A stretch of DNA of 64,000 nt from contig JAJEKV010000033.1 in the NCBI GenBank assembly GCA_021234155.1, positions 2,151,454 through 2,215,453 of the forward strand. Direction: 5' to 3'. The position numbers and the translations under genes were made by a program. The number at the start of each line of letters is the position of its first letter. Position 1 is the first letter of the stretch. Source of the DNA: Isoetes taiwanensis (Eukaryota > Streptophyta > Lycopodiopsida > Isoetales > Isoetaceae). Positions 32,021 to 41,936 of this stretch are shown one piece after another. Under the pieces are notes generated by a model. It saw only the letters and a program-made list of their open reading frames with translations. It made no database searches and was not told the origin of the DNA.

Positions 32021-33757
32021 AAAAACCCTTTTAATCTGTTTAGACAGGCTATTATCTGCTCAAGACCTTGAAAGGTAAAGAGTAGATCCATTGGCAGCCT
32101 TAAACATAATCAGGTTTTATGTTTAAGCACAAGACTTGGTATCATTACAACATAATCTAATTAAACTTGTAACTTTTGTCAAAATTTATTCAAGAACCAT
32201 GTTTCCCATAAACTTTACCAAATAATGACTATTTTATTATTCATCTTTTAAATCAACAAGACAATTGTACATTAATTAAAAAACCTTTAAATGTATGACC
32301 AGAATCTGATCTAATATCTCAGGTTTCCAAATAATACCTCTTTCATGTTAAAACATGTCATATTGTCAACAAATAAACAGATATGTAATATTGCAGCAGT
32401 ACGCTTCAAGAACCCAAGATATATGTCCAAGAATGAACAAAAATACTGAGTATAGAGCAAAGAAACCTGTTACCTGCATCCACAAACACAAAACAAGCAT
32501 AAGAATGGTTGTAAATGTAAGGGATAGCAGGTGTCATGGGTTTCTTTGAGGTTATCCCCCTTCACTATGTCAGTATTTTAGACAACATGCCAAAAGGTGA
32601 TAAGAAAATCACATGCATTAAATAACCTGCCACACATGTGCTCCAGCATGCTTATTTCACTGCTAATTTCCAGATTTACCAGCTTCCTCTTAATCATATT
32701 TCTATCCTGGTGTAAGCTGGAGTTCCCTTTACCTGATTTACCTAATTTGTTCAGATCTTACCATACTGCAGTGATCTAGTTATTTCTTCATCCCCTACTA
32801 GCCCTGTCACCATTAATTCACTAGGCATAATTATTGGCATAGTACTTAATACTCCAGATGAATATTACATGTATTTATCTATGATGCAGACCAGCATGGA
32901 TAACTTGCAACTTTTTCTCGTAAATATACAATGAAATTTTCAATAACTTATCGACCTTTATGGGACGCCCAAAGGATATTGGAGATTTCCAGTGAGATGC
33001 CATCAGATCTGCTAGTTGCCATATTATTGTGTGTGATTCCATCTCCATCATTGATAATTGCAGTTGCATCCCCCTGGCCATTAGTATCCTCTCCTCCTTT
33101 CTGGCATTCCTTTTCTGCTGTATTGCTACCACCAGAGGCAGGGGAAATCACAGAACTTCTATACTGAAATATCTTCTTGTTGCCACTAGACTTCAACTTC
33201 TCATCTGCAATTCTTTTCCTAGTGGCATAGTTAAGATCACCCTTCTTTCTGGGCATGATTGGCAGAGCTTTATAGAGCACGACAAACAATCCTAGCCTGG
33301 CCGGAATGCAACAGACTTTGTTTTTCCAGCCCATCATATGTTTCTTATATAGCATGAACCAGCACTTAATACAGACAGTTCTGGAGTGAGCATACCTTAG
33401 CCAGTTGTTTGGCGTGCTGTCCATGTCCTGTCTGAGAGCCGTTTCTATTACATCTGTGCCCTAAAGATCGATACACAATTTCTTCACGCCATATTTCTAC
33501 AATATACAATTTACCTATTTTTGTTTGTTAAAGTTCAAATGTTAGGTTCACTCCATAAAAAATTCCAATGTATTTTTGAGATCTACTATACCCTTGTCCA
33601 TGAATAGGAACCACAAATTCTCACTTTCCACATATGCTTCCGTCCTCAAAAATATCCCTAGTCTCATGTTTTAACTTCCTTTCATGGCAATCGAAGTCTA
33701 ATAGGTGTGATCATTGTCTTGTCCAACACCTATATATGTTAAATGCTAATAAAAAAA
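32021..33757 (-). repeat. Direct repeat R, downstream copy
   Basis: It begins (plus strand) with an A-run and ccctttta, and ends in 'gctaataaaaaaa' at the 3' end of the interior. On the minus strand it contains a ~158-codon frame (32948-33424). Confidence 0.85.
32948..33424 (-). CDS. Hypothetical basic protein in direct repeat R (copy 1)
   Basis: This is a frame of about 158 codons with a Cys/Trp-rich start (CIKCWFMLYKKHMMGWKNK, then CCIPARLG) followed by MPRKKGDLNYATRKRIADEK and a Ser/Gly/Asp-rich end. The opening codon (33422-33424) is an ATG. The frame is preserved in the second repeat (38783-39256), apart from a small change at the C-terminus. The family is not recognised. The basic MPRKK segment could bind nucleic acid or act as a nuclear signal. 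It may be an exon or short ORF belonging to the Penelope-like element. Confidence 0.45.
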   Translation of the reverse strand: MDSTPNNWLRYAHSRTVCIKCWFMLYKKHMMGWKNKVCCIPARLGLFVVLYKALPIMPRKKGDLNYATRKRIADEKLKSSGNKKIFQYRSSVISPASGGSNTAEKECQKGGEDTNGQGDATAIINDGDGITHNNMATSRSDGISLEISNILWASHKGR

Positions 33758-33825
33758 TCCTGCCTCCTCCCGTAGGACAGGTGGACCTCAGTACAATTCT
33801 AATTTTCTTGGTAGTAACAAGGAGA

Positions 33826-33856
33826 GTAGGACCTTGTTGTACCACCAAGGTCCTAC
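33826..33856 (-). other. 3'-UTR stem-loop of the Penelope-like element
   Basis: On the coding (minus) strand a perfect 11-bp stem gtaggaccttg / caaggtcctac closes the loop gtggtacaa. It lies 33 nt past the reverse transcriptase stop and 69 nt before the 3' T-run. The decayed copy at 4477-4507 keeps the loop and a fully pairable stem. Confidence 0.75.
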
Positions 33857-33888
33857 CCTTCCTATAATGTATGAAAAATGATATAGAA

Positions 33889-35916
33889 TTATGAACTGTA
33901 AATTAGATCCTTGAGGTACCTGATCATGTCTTGAACATTATAGAGTGTCCCTGGAAATGTTTCCTCCTGTAGTGTTTTTAATACCATTTGCACCAACCTT
34001 GTTCTGGCAAATCCATTGTGATGAAAAACTTCAATGAGTCCTAGTATGTCATATGCAGCTGTCTGGGCATCAGAGTGTGCATATATATAAGGTACAATTT
34101 GTGAGATAATCACTTTTGATGCCTGTTTGTACGGTCTACAACTGTGAGCCCATATGAATTTGTTGACATGAAAGGGTAGTTTACCCCTTTTGTCATATCT
34201 TACCATTTTAAAGTTGCCCCTATTCAGGTCTATCACAGAAATTGATAGGTTCAGAAAATTACACTTACATCCCATGTACTTGTTCATCTCCTTATTGAAC
34301 ATATACTCTGTTTCATCTTTGATCCCCAAAAAGTTTAGATTGTAAATAGTGTATTCAGCTCCAGTGGTAAGAAATTCCATGACATTTCCTCCATTTATAA
34401 TGTTGAGGTCGTCTATATATCTTGCTGCATTTTGGAATCTGTGAATCTCAGAATACTTCCCATTACGAGCCAATGTTAGGATGAATCTTAGTTCATACCA
34501 AGCCAGATACATGTTGCACCATGCCGGCCTGCATGAGAAGCCCATAGGTATGCCCTTTACTTGTTTCCAAATGTCTTTTTGCATCTGTATATAGCAGTTA
34601 CTCAATAACCAAGTATTCATTTGCTTAAACTCTTCCCTTGAGATTGCCTTCCAGCTGATGTTCTCCTTATCTTTCGCAGACTTTGCCCATTTCACAACTA
34701 TTTCCTCATTTTTAAATTTTATAAGCAAATCAAATAGCCCGTGGTTTTCCATTTGGAATTCCCAAATTAGATCAGCAATTTCATTCAATATTTCTATAAT
34801 TCCTTCCTCACCATACAATGGTATATTTTCATAACATTTTGTTATGTCGGCTGAGAACACATTGTATATCCTATTAGGTAGATTTAGGACCACATCATAA
34901 GTTGAACTAATTATCCAGCATGCATTGATTCTTTTTGTACTCCACATTCTGTACTTAGCAGTCATTCTATAACAAGTGTCAGGCCATATTCTGATGAAGT
35001 CATTTAAAATAGCTGTAATAATGCTTGCAACTTCAGTGTATATCGTATCTTGGGCATTTGTTAGCCATCGGTATTCACCTTTGTCTTCTTTGTATGTAGC
35101 CATCAGATATGGTAGATTCTTACTGTGCACCTGCACATCTCCAATTAGCTTCCGAATATCCAATAAGCATGATTCTTTAACCTTTTCTGGAGTGTATGGT
35201 ACTTTCTCAAAGTCTGCACTGCTCAATCTTAGCTTGGCCATTTCAGCAATGTGTACTGGACATATGAATATGGCATTGTTTGCAGCTTTGTCCAAACCTG
35301 CCACATATAAGTTATTGTTGATCCATTCCAAGTTTTTGATGACACTAGGATCTTTCCAGAGGAACTTCTTATTGTGCAATGTCACTTTAAGGTCTATTGC
35401 TTCAGCCCGTGCCATCAGTTTCAGCATGTCACAGATATTCTCTATGTCTATTTCTGTAAGCTCCAGTAGATCATATGTGTGGCTATGGAAAAACTGCCTG
35501 CAAAGAATGTCGAATTCATCCACAAAGTCTTGAATGCTAAAAGGTTGATATGGTATATGGTTTAAACCATAACTAAAAGCCTTTCTGAGCTTTGGATTAT
35601 GAACAATGTCTAGGCTAGACGTTCTAACATGATCAATTCTATGGTCAATAAACCTTGCCAGATTCGGATTCTTACATGGACATTTGTTGGCTCTTTCGCT
35701 TGCAAATACTTTGGAGGGTTTATAAACTACATCCTTTAGCTGTTGGATGTATTTCCAGGCAAATATAGTTCTGTCCACCAATTCTACCCCTTTATCCTGC
35801 AGGGTTTCATACATAACAGTATGAAATATTTTTCTGATGTTGAATCCATCTAAGGCTTTAGATAGAAACGTCATGTGTATTATGCGTTTATCTTTATCTC
35901 TGGGTTTCATTTTCAA
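33889..35916 (-). CDS. Penelope-like reverse transcriptase
   Basis: This is an intact frame of about 675 residues with the first ATG at 35910. Visible in order are CPCKNPNLARFIDHRIDHV (~79-97) and LDKAANNAIFICP (~208-220). Then come EYRWLTNAQDTIY (~281-293), motif A SADITKCYENIPL (~355-367, catalytic D357), motif B GIPMGFSCRPAWCNMYLAWY (~455-474) and motif C ARYIDDLNII (~498-507, catalytic DD502-503). The tail contains YDKRGKLPF and QASKVIISQI. The C..C / DHV segment, the DKA-NN-F segment and 'GIPMG..C.P' match Penelope-like reverse transcriptases of the Hydra/Naiad type as I know them. All catalytic aspartates are present. It could instead be an endonuclease-free relative, as no GIY-YIG domain is fused at either end. 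Confidence 0.85.
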   Translation of the reverse strand: MKMKPRDKDKRIIHMTFLSKALDGFNIRKIFHTVMYETLQDKGVELVDRTIFAWKYIQQLKDVVYKPSKVFASERANKCPCKNPNLARFIDHRIDHVRTSSLDIVHNPKLRKAFSYGLNHIPYQPFSIQDFVDEFDILCRQFFHSHTYDLLELTEIDIENICDMLKLMARAEAIDLKVTLHNKKFLWKDPSVIKNLEWINNNLYVAGLDKAANNAIFICPVHIAEMAKLRLSSADFEKVPYTPEKVKESCLLDIRKLIGDVQVHSKNLPYLMATYKEDKGEYRWLTNAQDTIYTEVASIITAILNDFIRIWPDTCYRMTAKYRMWSTKRINACWIISSTYDVVLNLPNRIYNVFSADITKCYENIPLYGEEGIIEILNEIADLIWEFQMENHGLFDLLIKFKNEEIVVKWAKSAKDKENISWKAISREEFKQMNTWLLSNCYIQMQKDIWKQVKGIPMGFSCRPAWCNMYLAWYELRFILTLARNGKYSEIHRFQNAARYIDDLNIINGGNVMEFLTTGAEYTIYNLNFLGIKDETEYMFNKEMNKYMGCKCNFLNLSISVIDLNRGNFKMVRYDKRGKLPFHVNKFIWAHSCRPYKQASKVIISQIVPYIYAHSDAQTAAYDILGLIEVFHHNGFARTRLVQMVLKTLQEETFPGTLYNVQDMIRYLKDLIYSS

Positions 35917-36168
35917 GTGTTTGTACCTATTGGTGTCATTGATAATAGTCCTAGTTTCCAGGTCCGAGACCTACAAAAATACTTTGGGTTAGAATTTACA
36001 CAAAATGTTTGCTGGCAAAGAAGCACAATTTGTATTATATGGTTCAGATACATAGGCCAAATGGCAAATGACATTATGTCACATTTTTTTTAAATTTTTT
36101 CCAAAAAGCAATTTCCATATAATTGATTGCCAGGATATATCTCCCATGTATCTCTGCTATACCATATG

Positions 36169-37808
36169 CTATTGCTGAGAATCTGCTACGAAATCCAGTT
36201 TTGTTGGTGTATTATCATCCAGCGAAATACCTTTGCTTTTTTCCTTGTTGATAGAGTTTTCATCAATGGTCATGGTTCTGCTTGCAGCTGCAGGGGTGAC
36301 AGATGTGCCACACATATACTTTTTTGGATCCATGGTGATTCTGGGTGGCATCCTTGGTGATGCTATATTGGTGATGGAAGATTTACTGCTGCTGCTGCTG
36401 TTTGCAGAAGATTTGAAATAAGAAGACTTATTAGCAGAATTGCATGCCTTCAAAAACTTAAGAGGTTTTATCATTTTCTCAGCCAAGTCTGCCATTTTGT
36501 TGTTTCCAAATGCCACTTTCAGATTTTTGACCGGGTTTTTTGCATACTGCAATGCCATGTTGAACATGTTTTCCCTTACTTCCAAATATGCAATGTATGC
36601 AATGACTGCTGGTCGCATACTTTTGCTAAGCAATTTTGTTAAGATCACCATTTTAACCATTGGGGATGTTCCAGGATATACCTCTTCCATATGGTTTAAA
36701 AGGTACCAGATCCCCTGATCAAACCAGATTATTCCACATCTGCACTCTTCTTCATTTCTCTTCTTTTTGTTGTTAAACTTTTCTTTCTCACATGAGCATC
36801 TGAAATAGGGACAATGGGATCTCCAAATCCGTTTCAAGTAGAAGTCGTCCCTTACAATGTTTGTAAAAGCCATATGGCCTTTCTGTCCAATCACAATAGG
36901 TGCATTTTTAGTGCACGTTTGCTCAAAGAATTCCATCTTGAAAGGTAAGTCAATTTCAAGGGTGTTGAATGCCTTTTCCATTTTGTATGCAGCCAGCTTG
37001 GTAGCACTGAATTCATCTGCACCAATCCCAGCAAGGGCAGCCCATGTGTCAATATCCATAGGTGCTAAAGCACCAAAGTTCATGCTCTTCCAAATTGCGT
37101 GATTGTGTACTGCTGCATAGCCTTCTACAGTCTGCTCAATTATCACTGGGAAACAGGTAGAGTTTGACAGATTAAGCTCCGGCACTTGGATATTATTGTC
37201 CTGCTCCTGATTTTCCTCTCTTGCTTTGTTAGGAGCTCTACATTCCTTGCCATTTATACTCAAGAAATCTTCATCATTTAGGTCACTGTCAGAAAATAAA
37301 CAGTCATGTGTAACTTCGTCATGTGAATGATCAGAAATTTCTACTATCTTATTATCCTTTTCATCTTCAAAAGACTGTACAATGTTGTTAGCAGTCTCCA
37401 AAGCTGTGATACCTTTCATAAACTTAATTGCTGCTTCATCCTCCATACACGTGCGCTTATAAAAGATGTTAGACATATCATTGTACATGTTGTACAGCAG
37501 ATCTTTGCACTTATTAAACTCAAAATTTTCTTTCTTCATACCTTGGTATATTTTGAACCATCCACTAAAGCCAAGATATGATACGGGTGACATATTTTTG
37601 TCGCATAGATTCATCTCCTGAATGTAATATACGAGTGAATATTTTTGCTCCTGATACACGCCAGGATTGCTACATTTGGGCTGGTAATGCTACATTTGTC
37701 ATAATCAAATGCTACAAGTTCCTTGATCCAATATTCGTATATCTCAGGTGTATCTTCCTGTTGCTGTTTTTCATCAAAGGAAATGGCATTAGTATCTACC
37801 TGATACAA
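36169..37808 (-). CDS. ORF1 of the Penelope-like element, unknown function
   Basis: The main frame runs from about 37659 (first ATG at 37614) to 36169, about 480-496 residues. A second frame with an upstream start at 37808 (ISFDEKQQQEDTPEIYEYWI) overlaps it and probably continues it after a frameshift near 37665. Residues ~95-160 are acidic. Residues ~282-308 form a Cys/His cluster (SHCPYFRCSC, then EECRCGIIWF) that could bind zinc, and residues ~420-440 are Ser-rich. I do not recognise the family. It precedes the reverse transcriptase on the same strand by about 250 bp, so the two are probably expressed from one transcript. By analogy it may be a nucleic-acid-binding partner, but this is not shown. 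Confidence 0.6.
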
Positions 37809-37868
37809 AAGAAACCAAAGACGACCAAGTCTTGGTTAATGGTATAACCACTAAACTGAGTGTTGTGA

Positions 37869-39596
37869 AAAAAACCCTTTTAATCTGTTTAGGCAGACTA
37901 TTATCTGCTCAAGACCTTGAAAGGTAAAGAGTAGATCCATTGGCAGCCTTAAACATAATCAGGTTTTATGTTTAAGCACAAGACTTGGTATCATTACAAC
38001 ATAATCTAATTAAACTTGTAACTTTTGTCAAAATTTATTCAAGAACCATGTTTCCCATAAACTTTACCAAATAATGACTATTTTATTATTCATCTTTTAA
38101 ATCAACAAGACAATTGTACATTAATTAAAAAACCAGAATCTGATCTAATATCTCAGGTTTCCAAATAACACCTCTTTTATGTTAAAACATGTCATATTGT
38201 CAACAAACAAACAGATATATAACATTGCAGCAGTACTCTTCAAGAACCCAAGATATATATCCAAGAATGAACAAAAATACTGAGTATAGAGCAAAGAAAC
38301 CTGTTACCTGCATCTACAAACACAAAACAAGCATAAGAATGGTTGTAAATGTAAGGGATAGCAGGTGTCATGGGTTTCTTTGAGGTTATCCCCCTTCACT
38401 ATGTCAGTATTTTAGACAACATGCCAAAAGGTGATAAGAAAATCGCATGCATTAAATAACCTGCCACACATGTGCTCCAACATGCTTATTTCACTGCTAA
38501 TTTCCAGATTTACCAGCTTCCTCTTAATCATATTTCTATCCTGGTGTAAGCTGGAGTTCCCTTTACCTGATTTACCTAATTTGTTCAGATCTTACCATAC
38601 TGCAGTGATCTAGTTATTTCTTCATCCCCTACTAGCCCTGTCACCATTAATTCACTAGGCATAATTATTGGCATAGTACTTAATACTCCAAATGAATATT
38701 ACATGTATTTATCTATGATGCAGACCAACATGGATAACTTGCAACTTTTTCAGAAATATACAATGAAATTTTCAATAACTTATCAGACCTTTATGGGACG
38801 TCCAGTGATATTGGAGATTTCTAGTGAGATGCCATCAGATCTGCTAGTTGCCATATTATTGTGTGTGATTCCATCTCCATCATTGATAATTGCAGTTGCA
38901 TCCCCCTGGCCATTAGTATCCTCTCCTCCTTTCTGGCATTCCTTTTCTGCTGTATTGCTACCACCAGAGGCAGGGGAAATCACAGAACTTCTATACTGAA
39001 ATATCTTCTTGTTGCCACTAGACTTCAACTTCTCATCTGCAATTCTTTTCCTAGTGGCATAGTTAAGATCACCCTTCTTTCTGGGCATGATTGGCAGAGC
39101 TTTATAGAGCACGACAAACAATCCTAGCCTGGCCGGAATGCAACAGGCTTTATTTTTCCAGCCCATCATATGTTTCTTATATAGCATGAACCAGCACTTA
39201 ATACCGACAGTTCTGGAGTGAGCATACCTTAGCCAGTTGTTTGGCGTGCTGTCCATGTCCTGTCTGAGAGCCGTTTCTATTACATATGTGCCCTAAAGAT
39301 CGATACGCAATTTCTTCACGCCATATTTCTACAATATACAATTTACCTATTTTTGTTTGTTAAAGTCCAAATGTTAGGTTCAGTCCATAAAAAATTCCAA
39401 TGTATTTTTGAGATCTACTATACCCTTGTCCATGAATAGGAACCACAAATTCTCACTTTCCACATATGCTTCCGTCCTCAAAAATATCCCTAGTCTCATG
39501 TTTTAACTTCCTTTCATGGCAATCGAAGTCTAATAGGTGTGATCATTGTCTTGTCCAACACCTATATATGTTAAATGCTAATAAAAAAAAAAAAAA
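37869..39596 (-). repeat. Direct repeat R, upstream copy
   Basis: It matches 32021-33757 with only scattered substitutions and a few short indels. It begins on the coding strand with a 14-nt T-run (plus-strand A-run 39583-39596). Confidence 0.85.
38783..39256 (-). CDS. Hypothetical basic protein in direct repeat R (copy 2)
   Basis: This is the counterpart of 32948-33424: the same start, the same MPRKKGDLNYATRKRIADEK core, and 157 codons. The C-terminus differs by a few residues (ISNITGRPIKV) because of small indels. Being upstream of ORF1, this is the copy that could be expressed with the element. Confidence 0.45.
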   Translation of the reverse strand: MDSTPNNWLRYAHSRTVGIKCWFMLYKKHMMGWKNKACCIPARLGLFVVLYKALPIMPRKKGDLNYATRKRIADEKLKSSGNKKIFQYRSSVISPASGGSNTAEKECQKGGEDTNGQGDATAIINDGDGITHNNMATSRSDGISLEISNITGRPIKV

Positions 39597-39679
39597 CTCA
39601 CATATATACAATAGAGAAAAACAGCACGTTAATTTGCATTGGTTAAATCATTCATATTAGGATATTGAATTATTTTGGT

Positions 39680-40195
39680 AGAGGTTTGAGTCATTATTTT
39701 GGTAGAGGTTTGAGTCTCTGTATCTCAACATCACCAAGACAACATCACATAATAACAATACACGTACAAAATGCATCAAGAATGAAGGTTCTACTCCAGG
39801 CTCAAACTCCACGGGTGTTAACTGACAGTCAGGACCTCCGGATAACAACAGACAGGATCACGACAATGGCGTTGGCTAGCATAGAATATTGGCTAGGGTA
39901 GTCCACTCCAGGATCACGACAATGGCGTTGGCTAGCATAGAATATTGGCTAGGGTAGTCCACTCCATCCGTCCATCCTGTGCACACTTTGCAGATAGGCT
40001 GAAACATGCCATGGCATGAATGTAGCCTTCCAGAGACGTAATCTCATGGATTCACCCTATGAGACTACTCCAGGTTGCATATCCCCAGTCGATGAGGCAG
40101 GCCAGGGATGGGTCCCCTTTCGGAGCACAATAGTTCTATAGGTGCGCTGGAGGATTATGGCACCACCGGTGCCACGCATCTGTACCCGCGGAACG
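39680..40195. repeat. Degraded LTR fragment with 57-bp tandem duplication
   Basis: Segments such as 'ggctagggtagtccactcca' and 'gatgaggcaggccaggg' match the interior of the TGTGACG LTRs (for example 8015-8170 and 19610-19770). The block starting caggatcacgacaatggcg is duplicated in tandem at about 39853-39909 and 39910-39966. Confidence 0.65.
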
Positions 40196-40995
40196 TGAGA
40201 ATAACACTATGAACTGCCAGAACTTCCTCAGCTTGCCAGGCATTAAAACATCTCCTGTATCTTGTGTGCTAGCCCTGTGCAAAATATCTCCAGAATCCTG
40301 TTGCAATGAAGAAGAAGCCATGTACCAAATCCAAGAAGACGGGCAATAACACCCTTGCTGGGAAGCCTTCTTTTGGGGAATAATCGTCTGTTTTCCTGAA
40401 ACGATGTGGAGGAAGCAACTATATCTAAGGTAAATATGGCTGCTTCCTTCATAGACCTACAAACCATGCTTCACCCTGCAAATCCGGCATGCCCATGCCA
40501 TCAAGCCCTATGCAAAACATCCTCGGAACCCGCTGTCTGCTTGCTTTTCTGCATCAACACTGCAAAATATCAGTCCTGCACTTGCTCATGTACATCAACC
40601 CTTCAAAACATCTCTGAAATCCAGCTCTTGGCGGAACTCCTCTGCCATAGCCACGCCACCTTGCCTTGCCGAAAACCTACCAAAGATAACCCAAAACAAA
40701 ACACCATACAAACCTCAAAACCTATTTACTGGCATCATCAAAATAAAATTTAGGGATACGAATACCCCCCCTAGACCATATCAAACGATATGTACTCTCT
40801 GGTCTTTCAAGAATTGCAGAAGATAATTCGCTATTGAAAGTACCTATTTTTCCTTCCTTATGGCTTTTTTTTTTGCATCTCTTATTTCTGACTATTGATC
40901 TCTGGAATATTTCCTGTTTTATGCCTGATCAAAAGCCATTAAATTTTTCATCAAGAATTTGCCTGCCAATGGTCCAAACCGACCATATGGTTGGA

Positions 40996-41038
<43 letters not shown>

Positions 41039-41936
41039 GAAAAACTTCCAAAGTCCCTGGGCATGAACCCTCGGATGGCAGCGCAGATGGTCACGAGACA
41101 GAGCAGCAGAGTGAGTAGAGATTCAGGAAGGGTAAAAAAAGAGTAGCGAGCAACACTTGGTAGGCCGTTAGATCTTAAGGTCTGACCAAAAGCACCAGAT
41201 GGCCCTGTTTGTCTTTGATGATTTGCCATGCAGCGCCCATAGCCAGCCAGCACAAATGGGTTTCTGTAATTTTTGATTCAAATGAGGAGCGCCCAAAAAC
41301 AGAGCATAGATTGATATGAAGGGCAGACTACCTACCAGAACCCCTCTAATTTGATGAGCTGAATCATCTTCGGCCGAAACCCCTGCCTGAAAGACTGCCC
41401 AACTGTTTGATATGCAGGGCAGACTACCTAAGCAAAAGGCGCAGCAAGAAGCCGCTCACCAGAACCCCTCTAATTTCAAGAAGTGAATGGTCTTCGGCCG
41501 AAACCCCTGCCTGGAAGACCGTCGAACTTGGATCCCTTGCCGCCCCATGCCAAAAGAAGAAAGGAGCATGCATTCTTATCCCATTCTCAAACCATGCATA
41601 GAGACCCCACAAAAAAAAAAACACATCCCACAGCTGATTTTGGAATGCTATGTTCACTGTCCAACAAGCAGCTCAAATACAGTTTGACTACGGTTTTACA
41701 TATAATACACACCCCCAATCTAGGCAAAACCATACGTGAAATACGGTCCCAAATACCAAACGAAATAATTGGAAGCTTATGTAGTCTAATGTAGAGATAC
41801 AAGCTCCGGAAAAAGAGACAGACATGTAAGAATCTTAAATCAAAAGGGATGGCCCCTCTCTGTCGGGCAAAATCCATGATCGCATTCAAGAAGGTAATAA
41901 CTGCTCATTTTATTCAAACACTCTCGGCCCAGGCTA
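40196..41936. other. Intergenic region with a poly(A) run and an imperfect duplication
   Basis: A 39-nt A-run lies at 40999-41037. An imperfect direct duplication of roughly 100 bp (about 41309-41400 and 41409-41520) shares 'gggcagactaccta', 'ccagaacccctctaattt' and 'cttcggccgaaacccctgc'. No gene is recognised. Confidence 0.6.

Larger units (their letters stand above)
32021..39596 (-). mobile_element. Penelope-like retroelement with two ORFs and 1.73-kb direct repeats
   Basis: Two direct repeats (32021-33757 and 37869-39596), nearly identical by eye, flank a 4.1-kb interior. The interior encodes, on the minus strand, a ~500-residue ORF1 and a 675-residue reverse transcriptase. The repeats lack TG...CA ends, and no primer site or polypurine tract was seen, so they are not ordinary LTRs. 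Partial head-to-tail copies (pseudo-LTRs) are typical of Penelope-like elements. No GIY-YIG endonuclease, integrase or tyrosine recombinase was seen. A truncated relative lies at 3730-4594 and ends at the same 3' T-run. Confidence 0.75.

Noticed and set aside
32021-33757. Hammerhead ribozyme in the Penelope-like repeats
   Set aside because: Penelope-like pseudo-LTRs often carry one, so I looked for CTGANGA...GAAA on both strands. The nearest match (ctgatggc...ggaaatc on the minus strand near 33000) has a wrong core base and no stem II. Not supported.
33889-35916. Cellular single-copy rvt gene or telomerase
   Set aside because: A second truncated copy at 3730-4594 and the flanking direct repeats indicate a mobile element. 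The T motif and N-terminal domains of telomerase are absent.
36233-36421. Small hydrophobic plus-strand protein (MLFSLLIEFSS...)
   Set aside because: It lies antisense within ORF1 of the Penelope-like element. Its hydrophobicity is a by-product of the complementary Ser/Asn/Lys-rich codons.
34976-37581. Plus-strand frames over the Penelope-like ORFs
   Set aside because: They are antisense shadows of the minus-strand RT and ORF1, with biased composition and no motifs.
32021-39596. Canonical LTR or DIRS-type retrotransposon
   Set aside because: The repeats have no TG/CA ends, primer site or polypurine tract, and neither integrase nor tyrosine recombinase is present.
40999-41037. Poly(A) tail of a retrocopy
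   Set aside because: There is no recognisable gene or element body on either side, so it is treated as a simple A-run.
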